Part shown: positions 1-6,432 of the stretch, piece after piece
Numbering within the stretch: the stretch's first letter is position 1
Layout: the number at the start of each line of letters is the position of its first letter
Source: Friedmanniella sp.
GTDB lineage: Bacteria > Actinomycetota > Actinomycetes > Propionibacteriales > Propionibacteriaceae
Assembly: GCA_025964935.1 (NCBI GenBank)
Contig: JAOPXW010000369.1
Location: 1-13,375, forward strand
Reading direction: 5' to 3'
Length of the DNA stretch: 13,375 bases
Position numbers and translations under genes: made by a program
The notes under the pieces: model-generated
Databases searched by the model: none
The model's input: the letters and a program-made list of their open reading frames with translations, nothing else
What the model was told of the DNA's origin: nothing

Positions 1-316
1 TCTCCTTGATGGAGTCGCGCGCGCTCTCGGCCTTCGACCGGCCGACATCGGACTGGCCGTGGATGATCTGGCGCTGCAGGTTGGACTCGTCGACGGTGTC
101 GAACTCCACGATGCCCAGGGTGCCCACCCCGGCGGCCGCCAGGTAGAGCAGCGCGGGGCTGCCGAGCCCACCGGCTCCGATGACCAGCACCTTCGCGTTC
201 TTCAGACGCTTCTGCCCGGCCATCCCCACGTCGGGGATGATCAGGTGACGGCTGTAGCGGCGTACCTCGTCGATGGTCAGCTCATCGGCGGGTTCCACCA
301 GCGGCGGTAGGGCCAC
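1..316 (-). CDS. moeZ: MoeZ-type E1-like adenylyltransferase/sulfurtransferase, N-terminal part (truncated by window edge)
   Basis: The first 105 residues of a ThiF/MoeB-superfamily enzyme are encoded here. MoeZ adenylylates the C-terminal glycine of small sulfur-carrier proteins (ThiS, MoaD or CysO type) and then thiocarboxylates them through a C-terminal rhodanese domain, which lies outside the window. What is visible: the opening helix (LTIDEVRRYSRHLIIPDVG, residues 13-31), the nucleotide-binding loop VIGAGGLGS (45-53), the acidic residues of EFDTVDESNL (71-80), and the QRQ arginine-finger segment (81-83). The start is GTG at 316, with AGGAGG at 321-326 ending 4 nt upstream. Length beyond residue 105 is unknown. 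A plain MoeB without the rhodanese domain cannot be excluded, but the LPPLVEPADELT N-terminus and the actinobacterial context favour MoeZ. Confidence 0.93.
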   Translation of the reverse strand, partial: MALPPLVEPADELTIDEVRRYSRHLIIPDVGMAGQKRLKNAKVLVIGAGGLGSPALLYLAAAGVGTLGIVEFDTVDESNLQRQIIHGQSDVGRSKAESARDSIKE

Positions 317-335
317 GGTTCCTCCTGCAGTTCGA

Positions 336-355
336 CCGCGGCCACCTGGCCGCGG
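336..355 (-). promoter_or_regulatory. Perfect inverted repeat in the moeZ leader
   Basis: CCGCGGCCA (336-344) and TGGCCGCGG (347-355) are perfect 9-nt arms separated by 2 nt. On the minus strand the repeat lies between the end of the phosphotransferase gene (441) and the moeZ Shine-Dalgarno (321-326), about 10 nt before it. As RNA it would form a 7-bp stem with a 6-nt loop. It could be a terminator for the upstream gene, a leader hairpin, or a protein-binding dyad; the sequence does not decide between these. Confidence 0.5.
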
Positions 356-440
356 CATGTACCGGTCTTCGATCCTTGCCTGCAACGCCGCCTGCCAGGG
401 GCCTATTCCGTCATCCGGGATCGGCGGACCGGCCGCGACC

Positions 441-1349
441 TCAGCGCTGCACGGCCTTCACGATGGTGGTCGCCGCGCTCACCCGGGCCGGCTCCCGCCG
501 CGCCCAGCCCGTCCGGATCCCGTCCAGCACGAGCACCAGCATCCGGACGGTGACCCAGTCCCGCACCCGGTCCTCGTCCAGTCCGGCGGTGTCCACCACG
601 GCGTACAGCCGCTCCAGCAAGGCTCCCCGGAGGTCGTGGGTCGCCACCGCCTCCTCCCAGCGGTTCCACAGCAGCGGAGCCACCTCGTACGCCGGATCCC
701 CGGCCAGCGGCTTCGGGTCGATGACCAGCCACGGCTCCCGGTCGGCGGCCAGCACGTTGGCGTAGTGCAGGTCGGTGTGCACGAGCACCGCGTCCGTGGC
801 GGGGTCGGCGGCGAAGTCCCGGGCCAGGCCGACGGCCTGGTCGACGAAGCGCCGGGGGGCCAGCGGGCTGCCCCGCAGCTCCGCCAGCTCGCGGGCCCAG
901 CGGGCCGCGTGGACCGACAGCCGGTCCAGCTGGGGCAGCGGGGCCCGGTGCAGCCGCGGGTAGAGCCCGGCCACCACCTCGCAGGCCGGCACGACCTCCA
1001 GCGCATGCAGGTCGTGGCCGGGGTCGGCCCGCTCGAGCAGCAGGGCCGAGCGCCGGGGGTCGGCCCGCAGCAGCCGGACCGCCCCCGCCCCGTTCCAGGC
1101 CCGGAGGACCAGGTGCTCGTGGGCGGCCTCGGCGTGCGGCCAGACGACCTTCAGCGCCGCCGACTCCCCCGTGGCCGTGCGGACCGGCAGCACCACCGCG
1201 TTCTCCCCGTGGGTCGGGGGGCCGTCGGGCGCGAGCTCCCACTCACCGAGCAGGTCCGCCACCAGCCGCGGCAGGCCGTCCAGCCAGGTCGCCCAGGCGG
1301 GGCTGCGGGCGGCGAAGGCCAGGAACGGGCCCGGCAGCACGATGCTCAT
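441..1349 (-). CDS. Aminoglycoside/hydroxyurea phosphotransferase family kinase
   Basis: A 302-residue protein with the APH kinase fold, closest in motif to the streptomycin 6-kinase/hydroxyurea kinase subfamily (Pfam APH_6_hur type). Visible motifs: the ATP-binding lysine in AALKVVWP (Lys67), the catalytic loop HTDLHYANVL (191-200) with Asp193, His195 and Asn198, and the metal-binding Asp211 in VIDPKPLAGDPAYEVAPLLWNR. Members phosphorylate a small-molecule hydroxyl using ATP in the cytoplasm. Many chromosomal actinobacterial members have no proven substrate, so drug resistance should not be assumed. The ATG at 1349 is preferred over the upstream in-frame GTG at 1445 because the family begins close to this point and the upstream start would run into the divergent ligD gene. 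There is no clear Shine-Dalgarno; a TACGGT -10-like hexamer at 1358-1363 suggests a nearly leaderless transcript. Confidence 0.88.
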   Translation of the reverse strand: MSIVLPGPFLAFAARSPAWATWLDGLPRLVADLLGEWELAPDGPPTHGENAVVLPVRTATGESAALKVVWPHAEAAHEHLVLRAWNGAGAVRLLRADPRRSALLLERADPGHDLHALEVVPACEVVAGLYPRLHRAPLPQLDRLSVHAARWARELAELRGSPLAPRRFVDQAVGLARDFAADPATDAVLVHTDLHYANVLAADREPWLVIDPKPLAGDPAYEVAPLLWNRWEEAVATHDLRGALLERLYAVVDTAGLDEDRVRDWVTVRMLVLVLDGIRTGWARREPARVSAATTIVKAVQR

Positions 1350-1357
1350 CGGGCCCC

Positions 1358-1363
1358 ACCGTA
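1358..1363 (-). promoter_or_regulatory. -10-like hexamer TACGGT for the phosphotransferase gene
   Basis: On the minus strand TACGGT ends 8 nt before the ATG at 1349, which fits the actinobacterial TANNNT leaderless pattern. No convincing -35 is seen. It lies back-to-back with the plus-strand hexamer at 1372-1377. Confidence 0.4.
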
Positions 1364-1371
1364 GGCGGTGC

Positions 1372-1377
1372 CAGGAT
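1372..1377 (+). promoter_or_regulatory. -10-like hexamer CAGGAT for ligD-pol
   Basis: CAGGAT is followed by exactly 6 nt and then the GTG at 1384. The spacing matches that of TAGGGT before the TetR gene and TAGCGT before larE. The first base departs from TANNNT, so this is the weakest of the three. Confidence 0.35.
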
Positions 1378-1383
1378 GGGCGG

Positions 1384-2397
1384 GTGAGCGAACCGGCGTC
1401 GGACGTCACCACCCGCGTCGGGGACCGCACCCTGGCCCTGACCAACCTGGACCGGGTGCTCTACCAGGCCACCGGCACCACCAAGGCCGAGGTGATCAGC
1501 TACTACCTGCAGATCGCGCCGGTCCTGCTGCCCCACGTCGCCGACCGGGCCGTCAGCCGGCTGCGCTACCCGGGCGGGGTTCCGGCCGGCCTGCCGCGGC
1601 ACGACTCGGGCGGCAGCACCCCGGTTCCCGACGGCGCGTTCTGGGAGAAGAACCTGCCGGCCGGCGCGCCGGCCTGGGTCCCGCACCAGCCCGTCCGGAC
1701 CGGTGACGGGGTGGTCGACTACGTGCTGGTGGACGAGCCGGCCACCCTGGTCTGGCTGGCCAACCTGGCGGCGCTGGAGCTGCACGTCCCGCAGTGGCGG
1801 GTCTCCAGCGGGGTGCCCGGCGCCGACGGCGTCCTGGACCTGCCCGACGGCGAGGCCCGGCCCGGTGAGCCGCTCGCCGACCGGCTCGTCGTCGACCTCG
1901 ACCCGGGGGCCGGCACCGGCATCGTCGAGACGGCCCGGGCCGCACTGATCGTGGCCGGGCGGCTGGCGCAGGACGGGCTGCTGCCGGTCCCCCAGACCTC
2001 CGGCAGCAAGGGCATCCAGGTGTACGCGGCCCTCGCCCCCGCGCGCAGCCGGGACGTGTGGGCGTACGCCAGGGCGCTCAATGCCGAGCTGGCGCACCGG
2101 CACCCGCGTCTGTTCGTGGCGAGCATGGCGGTGGCCGCCCGGGCCGGCCGGGTCTACCTGGACTACAACCAGAACCTCGCGGCCCGGAACACGGTGGCAC
2201 CGTACTCGCTGCGGAGCCGGGAGCGCCCAACGGTCGCCACCCCGGTGACGTGGGAAGAGGTGGGCGCGGTCACTGGACCCGGGGACCTGCGCTTCTCCCC
2301 CGAGGCGGTGCTGGACCGCGTACGCGCGCACGGCGACCTGGCGGCCGACCTCCGGATGTCCGACCCTCCCGAGCTGCCGGCCGCGACCCCGGTCTGA
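1384..2397 (+). CDS. ligD: Stand-alone LigD-type NHEJ polymerase/primase domain
   Basis: A 337-residue protein matching the polymerase (archaeo-eukaryotic primase) domain of LigD. This domain fills gaps and adds nucleotides, often ribonucleotides, at double-strand-break ends bridged by Ku. Catalytic features are present: NLAALELHVPQW (127-138) with His134, VVDLDPG (169-175) with metal-binding Asp171 and Asp173, the phosphate-contacting SGSKG loop (206-210), and a third Asp260 in VYLDYNQN, followed by APYSLRSR. There is no ATP-ligase or phosphoesterase domain, so it is a single-domain form. The His usually found two residues after the SGxKG loop is Gln212, and the His134-Asp171 spacing is about 11 residues longer than I recall for the M. 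tuberculosis domain. The GTG at 1384 is chosen because N-terminal homology (TTRVGDRTLALTNLDRVLY) starts just after it and a -10-like box precedes it. Neither Ku nor a ligase gene is in the window. Confidence 0.93.
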   Translation: MSEPASDVTTRVGDRTLALTNLDRVLYQATGTTKAEVISYYLQIAPVLLPHVADRAVSRLRYPGGVPAGLPRHDSGGSTPVPDGAFWEKNLPAGAPAWVPHQPVRTGDGVVDYVLVDEPATLVWLANLAALELHVPQWRVSSGVPGADGVLDLPDGEARPGEPLADRLVVDLDPGAGTGIVETARAALIVAGRLAQDGLLPVPQTSGSKGIQVYAALAPARSRDVWAYARALNAELAHRHPRLFVASMAVAARAGRVYLDYNQNLAARNTVAPYSLRSRERPTVATPVTWEEVGAVTGPGDLRFSPEAVLDRVRAHGDLAADLRMSDPPELPAATPV

Positions 2398-2445
2398 GAC
2401 CGCAGACCCGGACCCGCCGCACAGCCCCGGCCTGAGCCGCAACGC

Positions 2446-2451
2446 TAGGGT
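2446..2451 (+). promoter_or_regulatory. -10 hexamer TAGGGT for the TetR gene (leaderless)
   Basis: TAGGGT is a strong actinobacterial -10 and ends 6 nt before the GTG at 2458. Transcription would begin at or next to the start codon. This supports the GTG over the in-frame ATG at 2500. Confidence 0.6.
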
Positions 2452-2457
2452 GGAGCA

Positions 2458-3093
2458 GTGCCCACCACCAAAGCGCCGGAGACGGTCCGGGCGGTCCGGA
2501 TGCCCCGCGACCAGCGCCGGGCCCAGCTCCTGGAGGCGGCGAACGACGTCTTCACGACCCGCGGCTACCACGCGGCGGCGATGGACGACATCGCCGAGGC
2601 GGCCGGGGTCTCCAAGCCGGTCCTCTACCAGCACTTCGGCTCCAAGCTGGACCTCTACCTCGCCCTGCTCGACCAGAGCTGCGAGCGGCTGGTCGAGGTG
2701 GTCAAGGAGGCGCTGGCCTCCCACCACCGCAACCACGAGCGGGTGGACGCCACGATGGCGGCCTTCTACGAGTTCGTGTCCTCGGCCAGCGGGGAGTTCC
2801 GGTTCGTCTTCGAGTCGGACCTGACCGGGGACGGGTCGGTGCAGAAGCGGCTGTGGCGGGTCAACGAGGAGGTCGCGGACCTGGTCGCCCAGGTGATCGC
2901 GGAGGACACCGCGCTACCGGCGGCCGAGTCCAAGCTGCTGGCCATCTCGCTGGTGGGCATCGCCCAGGTCAGCGCCCGTTACTGGGTCAGCGGGGATGCC
3001 AGCTCGATCCCGCTCAAAGAGGCCACCAGCCTGGTCAGCAGCCTGGCCTGGCGCGGCATCCGTGGGTTCCCGCGGACCGAGCACGAGGCCTGA
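2458..3093 (+). CDS. TetR/AcrR-family transcriptional regulator (Rv3208-like)
   Basis: A 211-residue one-component regulator with an N-terminal DNA-binding domain: RRAQLLEAANDVFTTRGYHA (20-39), then the helix-turn-helix AMDDIAEAAGVSKPVLYQHF (41-60) and SKLDLYLALLDQ. The C-terminal helical ligand/dimer domain includes FRFVFESDLT and SLVGIAQVSARYW. From memory the sequence closely resembles the conserved actinobacterial regulator Rv3208, which in mycobacteria lies near moeZ; moeZ is also in this window, which supports conserved synteny. The ligand and targets are unknown. The start is GTG at 2458, set by the TAGGGT box 6 nt upstream. It ends 149 bp from the convergent ABC ATPase gene, with a bidirectional hairpin between them. 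Confidence 0.93.
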   Translation: MPTTKAPETVRAVRMPRDQRRAQLLEAANDVFTTRGYHAAAMDDIAEAAGVSKPVLYQHFGSKLDLYLALLDQSCERLVEVVKEALASHHRNHERVDATMAAFYEFVSSASGEFRFVFESDLTGDGSVQKRLWRVNEEVADLVAQVIAEDTALPAAESKLLAISLVGIAQVSARYWVSGDASSIPLKEATSLVSSLAWRGIRGFPRTEHEA

Positions 3094-3180
3094 GACCGCC
3101 GGACCCCGCCGGCAACCCACCGCCACGACCGTCCCCCGCGAGCGCCGGCGCCGCCAGCACCTCCGCCCGGTCGGACCCCT

Positions 3181-3231
3181 GACGACGACATGGCCACGAC
3201 CCCCGAGGGGATCGTGGCCACGGCCGTCGTC
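3181..3231. terminator. Hairpin terminator between convergent TetR and ABC ATPase genes
   Basis: TGGCCACGA (3191-3199) pairs with TCGTGGCCA (3212-3220), and CCCC (3201-3204) pairs with GGGG (3207-3210) inside it. The single C3200/A3211 mismatch becomes a G-U pair on the minus strand, so the stem is continuous for transcripts of the sugar-importer operon, starting about 22 nt after its last stop. Outer arms GACGAC (3181-3186) and GTCGTC (3226-3231) can extend it. There is no U-tract, as is common in Actinobacteria. Confidence 0.75.
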
Positions 3232-3242
3232 GGGGTCGGCGA

Positions 3243-4073
3243 TCAGCCCCGCTGCAGGGTGGTGGCCCCGGTCATGATGGCCACCGCCTCGGTCGGGGTG
3301 TGCGACTTGGGCGTGATGACCCCGGCGCAGCCGCCGAGGCGGGCGATGTGGATGCGGTCCGCCACCTCGAACACGTTGGGCATGTTGTGGCTGATCAGGA
3401 TGACCGGCAGGCCCTTGGCCTTGATCTGCTGGATCAGGTTCAGCACCTGTCCGGTCTCCTTCACCCCCAGGGCGGCGGTCGGCTCGTCGAGGACGACGAA
3501 CTTGGTCGCGAAGGTGGCGGCTCGGGCAACAGCCACCGCCTGGCGCTGACCGCCCGACAGGGTCTCCACGGCCTGGCCCATGTTCTGCACGGTGGCGATG
3601 CCGAGGTTGGCCATCGACTTGCCGGCGTCCTCGCGCATCCCCTTCTTGTCCATCATCCGGAACACCGAGCCGAGCACGCCCGGACGGCGACGCTCCCGGC
3701 CGAGGAACATGTTGGCGGAGATGTCGAGCGCGGGGGCCACCGCCAGGGTCTGGTAGACCGTCTCGATGCCGGCGCTGCGGGCGTCCTGCGGGGTCTTGAA
3801 GTGCACCTCGTGGCCGTCCAGGAACACCTGTCCGGAGTCCGGGGTGATGGCCCCGGTGAGGGCCTTGACCAAGGTGGACTTGCCCGCGCCGTTGTCGCCG
3901 ATCACGGCGAGGACCTCGCCCGGGAAGAGGTCGATGTCGACCCCGTCCAGACCGATGACCTTGCCGAAGGTCTTGATCAGGGACCGGCCGGACAGCACCG
4001 TGGCGCTGGGGTCGGCGAGGTCGCCCGCCGGGCCCCGGTACTTCTCGTTGGACTCGTTGGTCACCGCAGTCAT
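3243..4073 (-). CDS. Sugar ABC importer ATP-binding protein (single nucleotide-binding domain)
   Basis: A 276-residue ATPase that powers the adjacent importer at the inner face of the membrane. Visible motifs: Walker A GDNGAGKST (59-67), Q-loop Gln108 in VYQTL, signature LSGGQRQ (172-178), Walker B FVVLDEP (192-198) with catalytic Glu197, and H-loop His229 in LISHN. It has one nucleotide-binding domain of about 250 residues, unlike the roughly 500-residue tandem RbsA/XylG ATPases, so it resembles the FrcA type that works as a homodimer. It starts 1 nt after the permease stop (TGA-c-ATG), indicating translational coupling. It is the last gene of the minus-strand operon, followed by the hairpin at 3181-3231. 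Sugar specificity cannot be read from the ATPase. Confidence 0.95.
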   Translation of the reverse strand: MTAVTNESNEKYRGPAGDLADPSATVLSGRSLIKTFGKVIGLDGVDIDLFPGEVLAVIGDNGAGKSTLVKALTGAITPDSGQVFLDGHEVHFKTPQDARSAGIETVYQTLAVAPALDISANMFLGRERRRPGVLGSVFRMMDKKGMREDAGKSMANLGIATVQNMGQAVETLSGGQRQAVAVARAATFATKFVVLDEPTAALGVKETGQVLNLIQQIKAKGLPVILISHNMPNVFEVADRIHIARLGGCAGVITPKSHTPTEAVAIMTGATTLQRG

Positions 4074-4074
4074 G

Positions 4075-5109
4075 TCAGGCCTTGACCTTTCTGATCCACT
4101 GGTCGATGGAGACGGCGATGATGACGAGGAGGCCGGTGGCCAGCACCCGCCACTGGTCGTCCACCCCGGCCAGGCTGAGCCCGATCCGGAAGACGCCGAC
4201 GATCAAAGCTCCGAGGATGGTGCCGATGATGGCGCCACGGCCACCGAACAGGCTGGTGCCACCGATCACGACGGCGGTGATGCTGTCGAGGTTGGCGTCG
4301 ACGATGGCGTTCGGGCTGGCCGTGCCGGACCGACCGATCTGGACCCAGGCGGTGAGGCCGTAGATCAGACCGGCCACGGTGTAGACGCTGAGCAGGACGC
4401 GGTCGACGCGGATACCGACGAGCCGGGAGGCTTCCAGGTCGTTGCCGACGGCGTACACGTGCCTACCCCAGGAGGTCTGGCTGAGGATGAAGGCCATCAC
4501 GATGGCTAGCACCGCGACCACGATCACGCCGGTGGTGATGCGGAAGGGACCGATCAGGATCGGGGTCCCGGCCCAGTTCAGGGCGGCGGGCATCTGCCGG
4601 CGGCCGACCTGCTGGCCACCGGAGTAGAGCAGCGCGATGGCGGTGAAGATGCTGAGCGTGCCCAGGGTGACGATGAACGGTGGGAGCCGCAGCCGGGTCA
4701 CCAGGAGGCCGTTGAGCCCACCGGCCAGGACGCCGACGAGGACCCCGAGGATGAGGGCCAGGATGCCCGGGACTCCCCCCTTCACCGCCAGGTTGGCCGA
4801 GAACAGGGTGGCGAGGATCGCGATGGCGCCGACCGAGAGGTCGATGCCCGCGGTCAGGATGATGAGCGTCTGCCCGATGGCCAGGGCCGCGATGACGGCG
4901 ACCTGCTGCAGGATGATGCCGATGGTGCTCGGCTGGGCGAAGCGCGGGTTCAGGATCGTGAAGACGACGAAGGCCACGATCAGCACCAGCAGCGGGCTGA
5001 GGGACGGGTGGGAGTGCAGGAGTTGCTGCAGTCGCTGAACCGGCGACTGCCGGCGCATCGCGAACTGTTCGGCGGCCGAGGCCGGGGCGTGCGTGCTGAC
5101 AGAGGTCAC
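4075..5109 (-). CDS. Sugar ABC importer permease (RbsC/FrcC family)
   Basis: A 344-residue integral membrane protein of the branched-chain/ribose-type permease family (BPD_transp_2). After a hydrophilic N-terminus of about 38 residues come several hydrophobic segments, the first near 40-53 (LLVLIVAFVVFTIL) and the last near 322-335. Family signatures are TAGIDLSVGA (86-95), PPFIVTLGTLSIF (143-155), the coupling-loop region GNDLEASRLVGI (222-233) that contacts the ATPase, and LFGGRGAIIGTILGA (287-301). The start is GTG at 5109 with AAGGAAG (5114-5120) ending 4 nt upstream. It lies 128 bp after the binding-protein gene, a gap that contains a strong hairpin, and abuts the ATPase gene. It should form a homodimer channel for a monosaccharide. 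Confidence 0.95.
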   Translation of the reverse strand: MTSVSTHAPASAAEQFAMRRQSPVQRLQQLLHSHPSLSPLLVLIVAFVVFTILNPRFAQPSTIGIILQQVAVIAALAIGQTLIILTAGIDLSVGAIAILATLFSANLAVKGGVPGILALILGVLVGVLAGGLNGLLVTRLRLPPFIVTLGTLSIFTAIALLYSGGQQVGRRQMPAALNWAGTPILIGPFRITTGVIVVAVLAIVMAFILSQTSWGRHVYAVGNDLEASRLVGIRVDRVLLSVYTVAGLIYGLTAWVQIGRSGTASPNAIVDANLDSITAVVIGGTSLFGGRGAIIGTILGALIVGVFRIGLSLAGVDDQWRVLATGLLVIIAVSIDQWIRKVKA

Positions 5110-5183
5110 AGGGCTTCCTTGCCGTAGTGCAGACGGTGGATTTGAACCGACAGCCGGACACTAGACCGACGGTCGGGAAGGGT

Positions 5184-5227
5184 GGGCACCGGCCCCGTCA
5201 GCATCTCGGCCGACGGGACCGGCACCC
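5184..5227 (-). promoter_or_regulatory. Intercistronic stem-loop between binding-protein and permease genes
   Basis: The 16-nt arms 5184-5199 and 5212-5227 pair along their whole length on the minus (transcribed) strand around a 12-nt loop. Thirteen pairs are Watson-Crick and three (5187/5224, 5188/5223, 5193/5218) are G-U. On the plus strand those three would be C/A mismatches, so the stem is specific to the operon transcript. It starts 10 nt after the binding-protein stop. Likely roles are partial termination or protection of the upstream mRNA from 3' decay. Confidence 0.75.
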
Positions 5228-5237
5228 GGTCGGGCAC

Positions 5238-6371
5238 TCAGCCCCAGCAGAGCTTCTGGCCCTCGGCGACCGAGATCGAGTCGACGCCGGCGACCTTGCC
5301 GTCGGTCACCAGCGCGACACCGGTGTCGAAGAAGTCCAGGCCGGGGGTCACGGCCGGCTTCTCGCCGCCGTCGGCGAGCTTCTTGATGGCCTCCACCCCG
5401 AGCTGGGCCATCTTCAGCGGGTACTGCTGTGACGTCGCGGCGATGGTGCCGTCCTTGACCAGGGTCAGGCCCGGGCTGCAGCCACCGTCGACCGAGACGA
5501 TGAGCGCGTCCTTGATCCCGGCGTCACTGAGCGCCTCGGCGGCACCGGCGGCGGCCGGCTCGTTGATCGTGTAGACCACGTTGATGTCCTTGGTCTTGGA
5601 GAGGCAGTTCTCCATGGCCGTCTTGCCCTTGTCCTGGGCCCCGCCCGTGGGCTCGTTGCAGGCGATGGTGTAGCTGCCGCCCTTGCCGGCGGTGTACTTG
5701 CCGGACTTGTCCTCGTCGCCGTTCTTCTTGGCGTCCTTGACGTCGATCCCCATGCCGGTCAGGAAGCCCTGGTCCCGGTTGTAGTCGACGGAGACGACCT
5801 TGTCGTTGAACAGGTCGAGCAGAGCAATGTTGGCGGTCTTGCCGGCCAGCTTGGCGGCGGTGTACTTGCCGATCAGCTCCCCCGCCTTGAAGTTGTCGGT
5901 GGCGAAGGTGATGTCGACGGTGTCGGCGGGGTCCGGCGGGGTGTCCAGCGCGATGACGAAGAGGCCGGCGTTGCGCGCGTTCTCGATGGCGCTGTTGACC
6001 CCGGACCCGTTCAAGGTGATCAGGATGCCCTTGTCGCCGCGGGCGACGGCGGCCTCGATGGCCTTGACCTGGCCGTCCTCGTCACCGTCGGCCGCACCGG
6101 CGGCGGTGGTCACGTCGACGCCCTGCGCGGCGCCGGCCTCCTTGGCGCCCTTCTGCATCGCGATGAAGAAGGGGTTGGTGTTGTTCTTGGTGATGAGGGT
6201 GACGGCGATCTTGTCGCCGCCGCCGCCGCCCGCGGAGGACGCGCCACCGGAGGCGGCGGGGGTGGTGGTGCCGCTGCCACCACAGGCGGTCAGGGCGAGG
6301 GTGGCGGCACCGGCCAGAGCCAGGCCGGCGAGCAGACGGCGCTGGGCCGAGTTCGACGGGAACAACTTCAT
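5238..6371 (-). CDS. Sugar ABC importer substrate-binding lipoprotein (periplasmic-binding-protein type 1 fold)
   Basis: A 377-residue extracytoplasmic binding protein anchored as a lipoprotein: basic start, hydrophobic core, lipobox LTAC with Cys30, then a Gly/Ser/Ala-rich tether (31-52). The mature part is a ribose/fructose-type binding protein (Peripla_BP_4): IAVTLITKNNTNPFFIAMQKG (55-75), EDGQVKAIEAAVARG (98-112), VIALDTPPDPADTVDITFATDN (139-160), YTINEPAAAGAAEAL and SVDGGCSPG. Cys238 and Cys256 bracket a loop and could form a disulfide. It resembles fructose-binding FrcB-like proteins, but the ligand is a guess. The ATG at 6371 is preceded by GAGAGG (6378-6383) 6 nt upstream, inside a perfect palindrome. 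It is the first gene of the importer operon, divergent from the LacI gene that probably controls it. Confidence 0.95.
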   Translation of the reverse strand: MKLFPSNSAQRRLLAGLALAGAATLALTACGGSGTTTPAASGGASSAGGGGGDKIAVTLITKNNTNPFFIAMQKGAKEAGAAQGVDVTTAAGAADGDEDGQVKAIEAAVARGDKGILITLNGSGVNSAIENARNAGLFVIALDTPPDPADTVDITFATDNFKAGELIGKYTAAKLAGKTANIALLDLFNDKVVSVDYNRDQGFLTGMGIDVKDAKKNGDEDKSGKYTAGKGGSYTIACNEPTGGAQDKGKTAMENCLSKTKDINVVYTINEPAAAGAAEALSDAGIKDALIVSVDGGCSPGLTLVKDGTIAATSQQYPLKMAQLGVEAIKKLADGGEKPAVTPGLDFFDTGVALVTDGKVAGVDSISVAEGQKLCWG

Positions 6372-6383
6372 GAGAGGCCTCTC
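6372..6383 (-). promoter_or_regulatory. Shine-Dalgarno of the binding-protein gene embedded in a perfect palindrome
   Basis: GAGAGGCCTCTC is a perfect 12-bp palindrome immediately before the ATG at 6371. Its first half is the ribosome binding site. In RNA it could fold on itself (4-bp stem, GGCC loop) and mask the site, or pair between transcripts. Confidence 0.55.
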
Positions 6384-6411
6384 GTGGGATTCCTACACCG
6401 TCGAACGGTTT

Positions 6412-6423
6412 GACAACGGTGTC
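6412..6423. promoter_or_regulatory. Operator 1 (LacI-type), GACAACGGTGTC
   Basis: This is a 12-bp near-palindrome centred on CG, as is usual for LacI-family operators; one base pair departs from GACAACGTTGTC symmetry. It overlaps a plus-strand TTGACA (6410-6415). It lies between the importer promoter and its first gene. Confidence 0.65.
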
Positions 6424-6432
6424 ACTACAGCT

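Noticed and set aside
441..1349. Calling the kinase an antibiotic-resistance gene
   Set aside because: Catalytic motifs show a kinase fold only. The substrate cannot be read from sequence, and the gene sits in ordinary chromosomal context without mobile elements.
1243..2736. A 497-codon minus-strand open frame across ligD and the TetR gene
   Set aside because: It is antisense to two well-supported genes, has low-complexity composition and shows no recognisable domain.
5315..5328. CGACACCGGTGTCG, a perfect 14-bp palindrome inside the binding-protein gene, one base from operators 1 and 3
   Set aside because: It encodes Asp-Thr-Gly-Val with the preferred GC-rich codons of this genome, so the match is expected fairly often in coding sequence. 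It was not called as a fourth operator.
6215..6230. GCC triplet run in the binding-protein gene as a possible phase-variable repeat
   Set aside because: It encodes a short glycine tether after the lipobox, is only about five triplets long, and is ordinary for GC-rich lipoprotein linkers.
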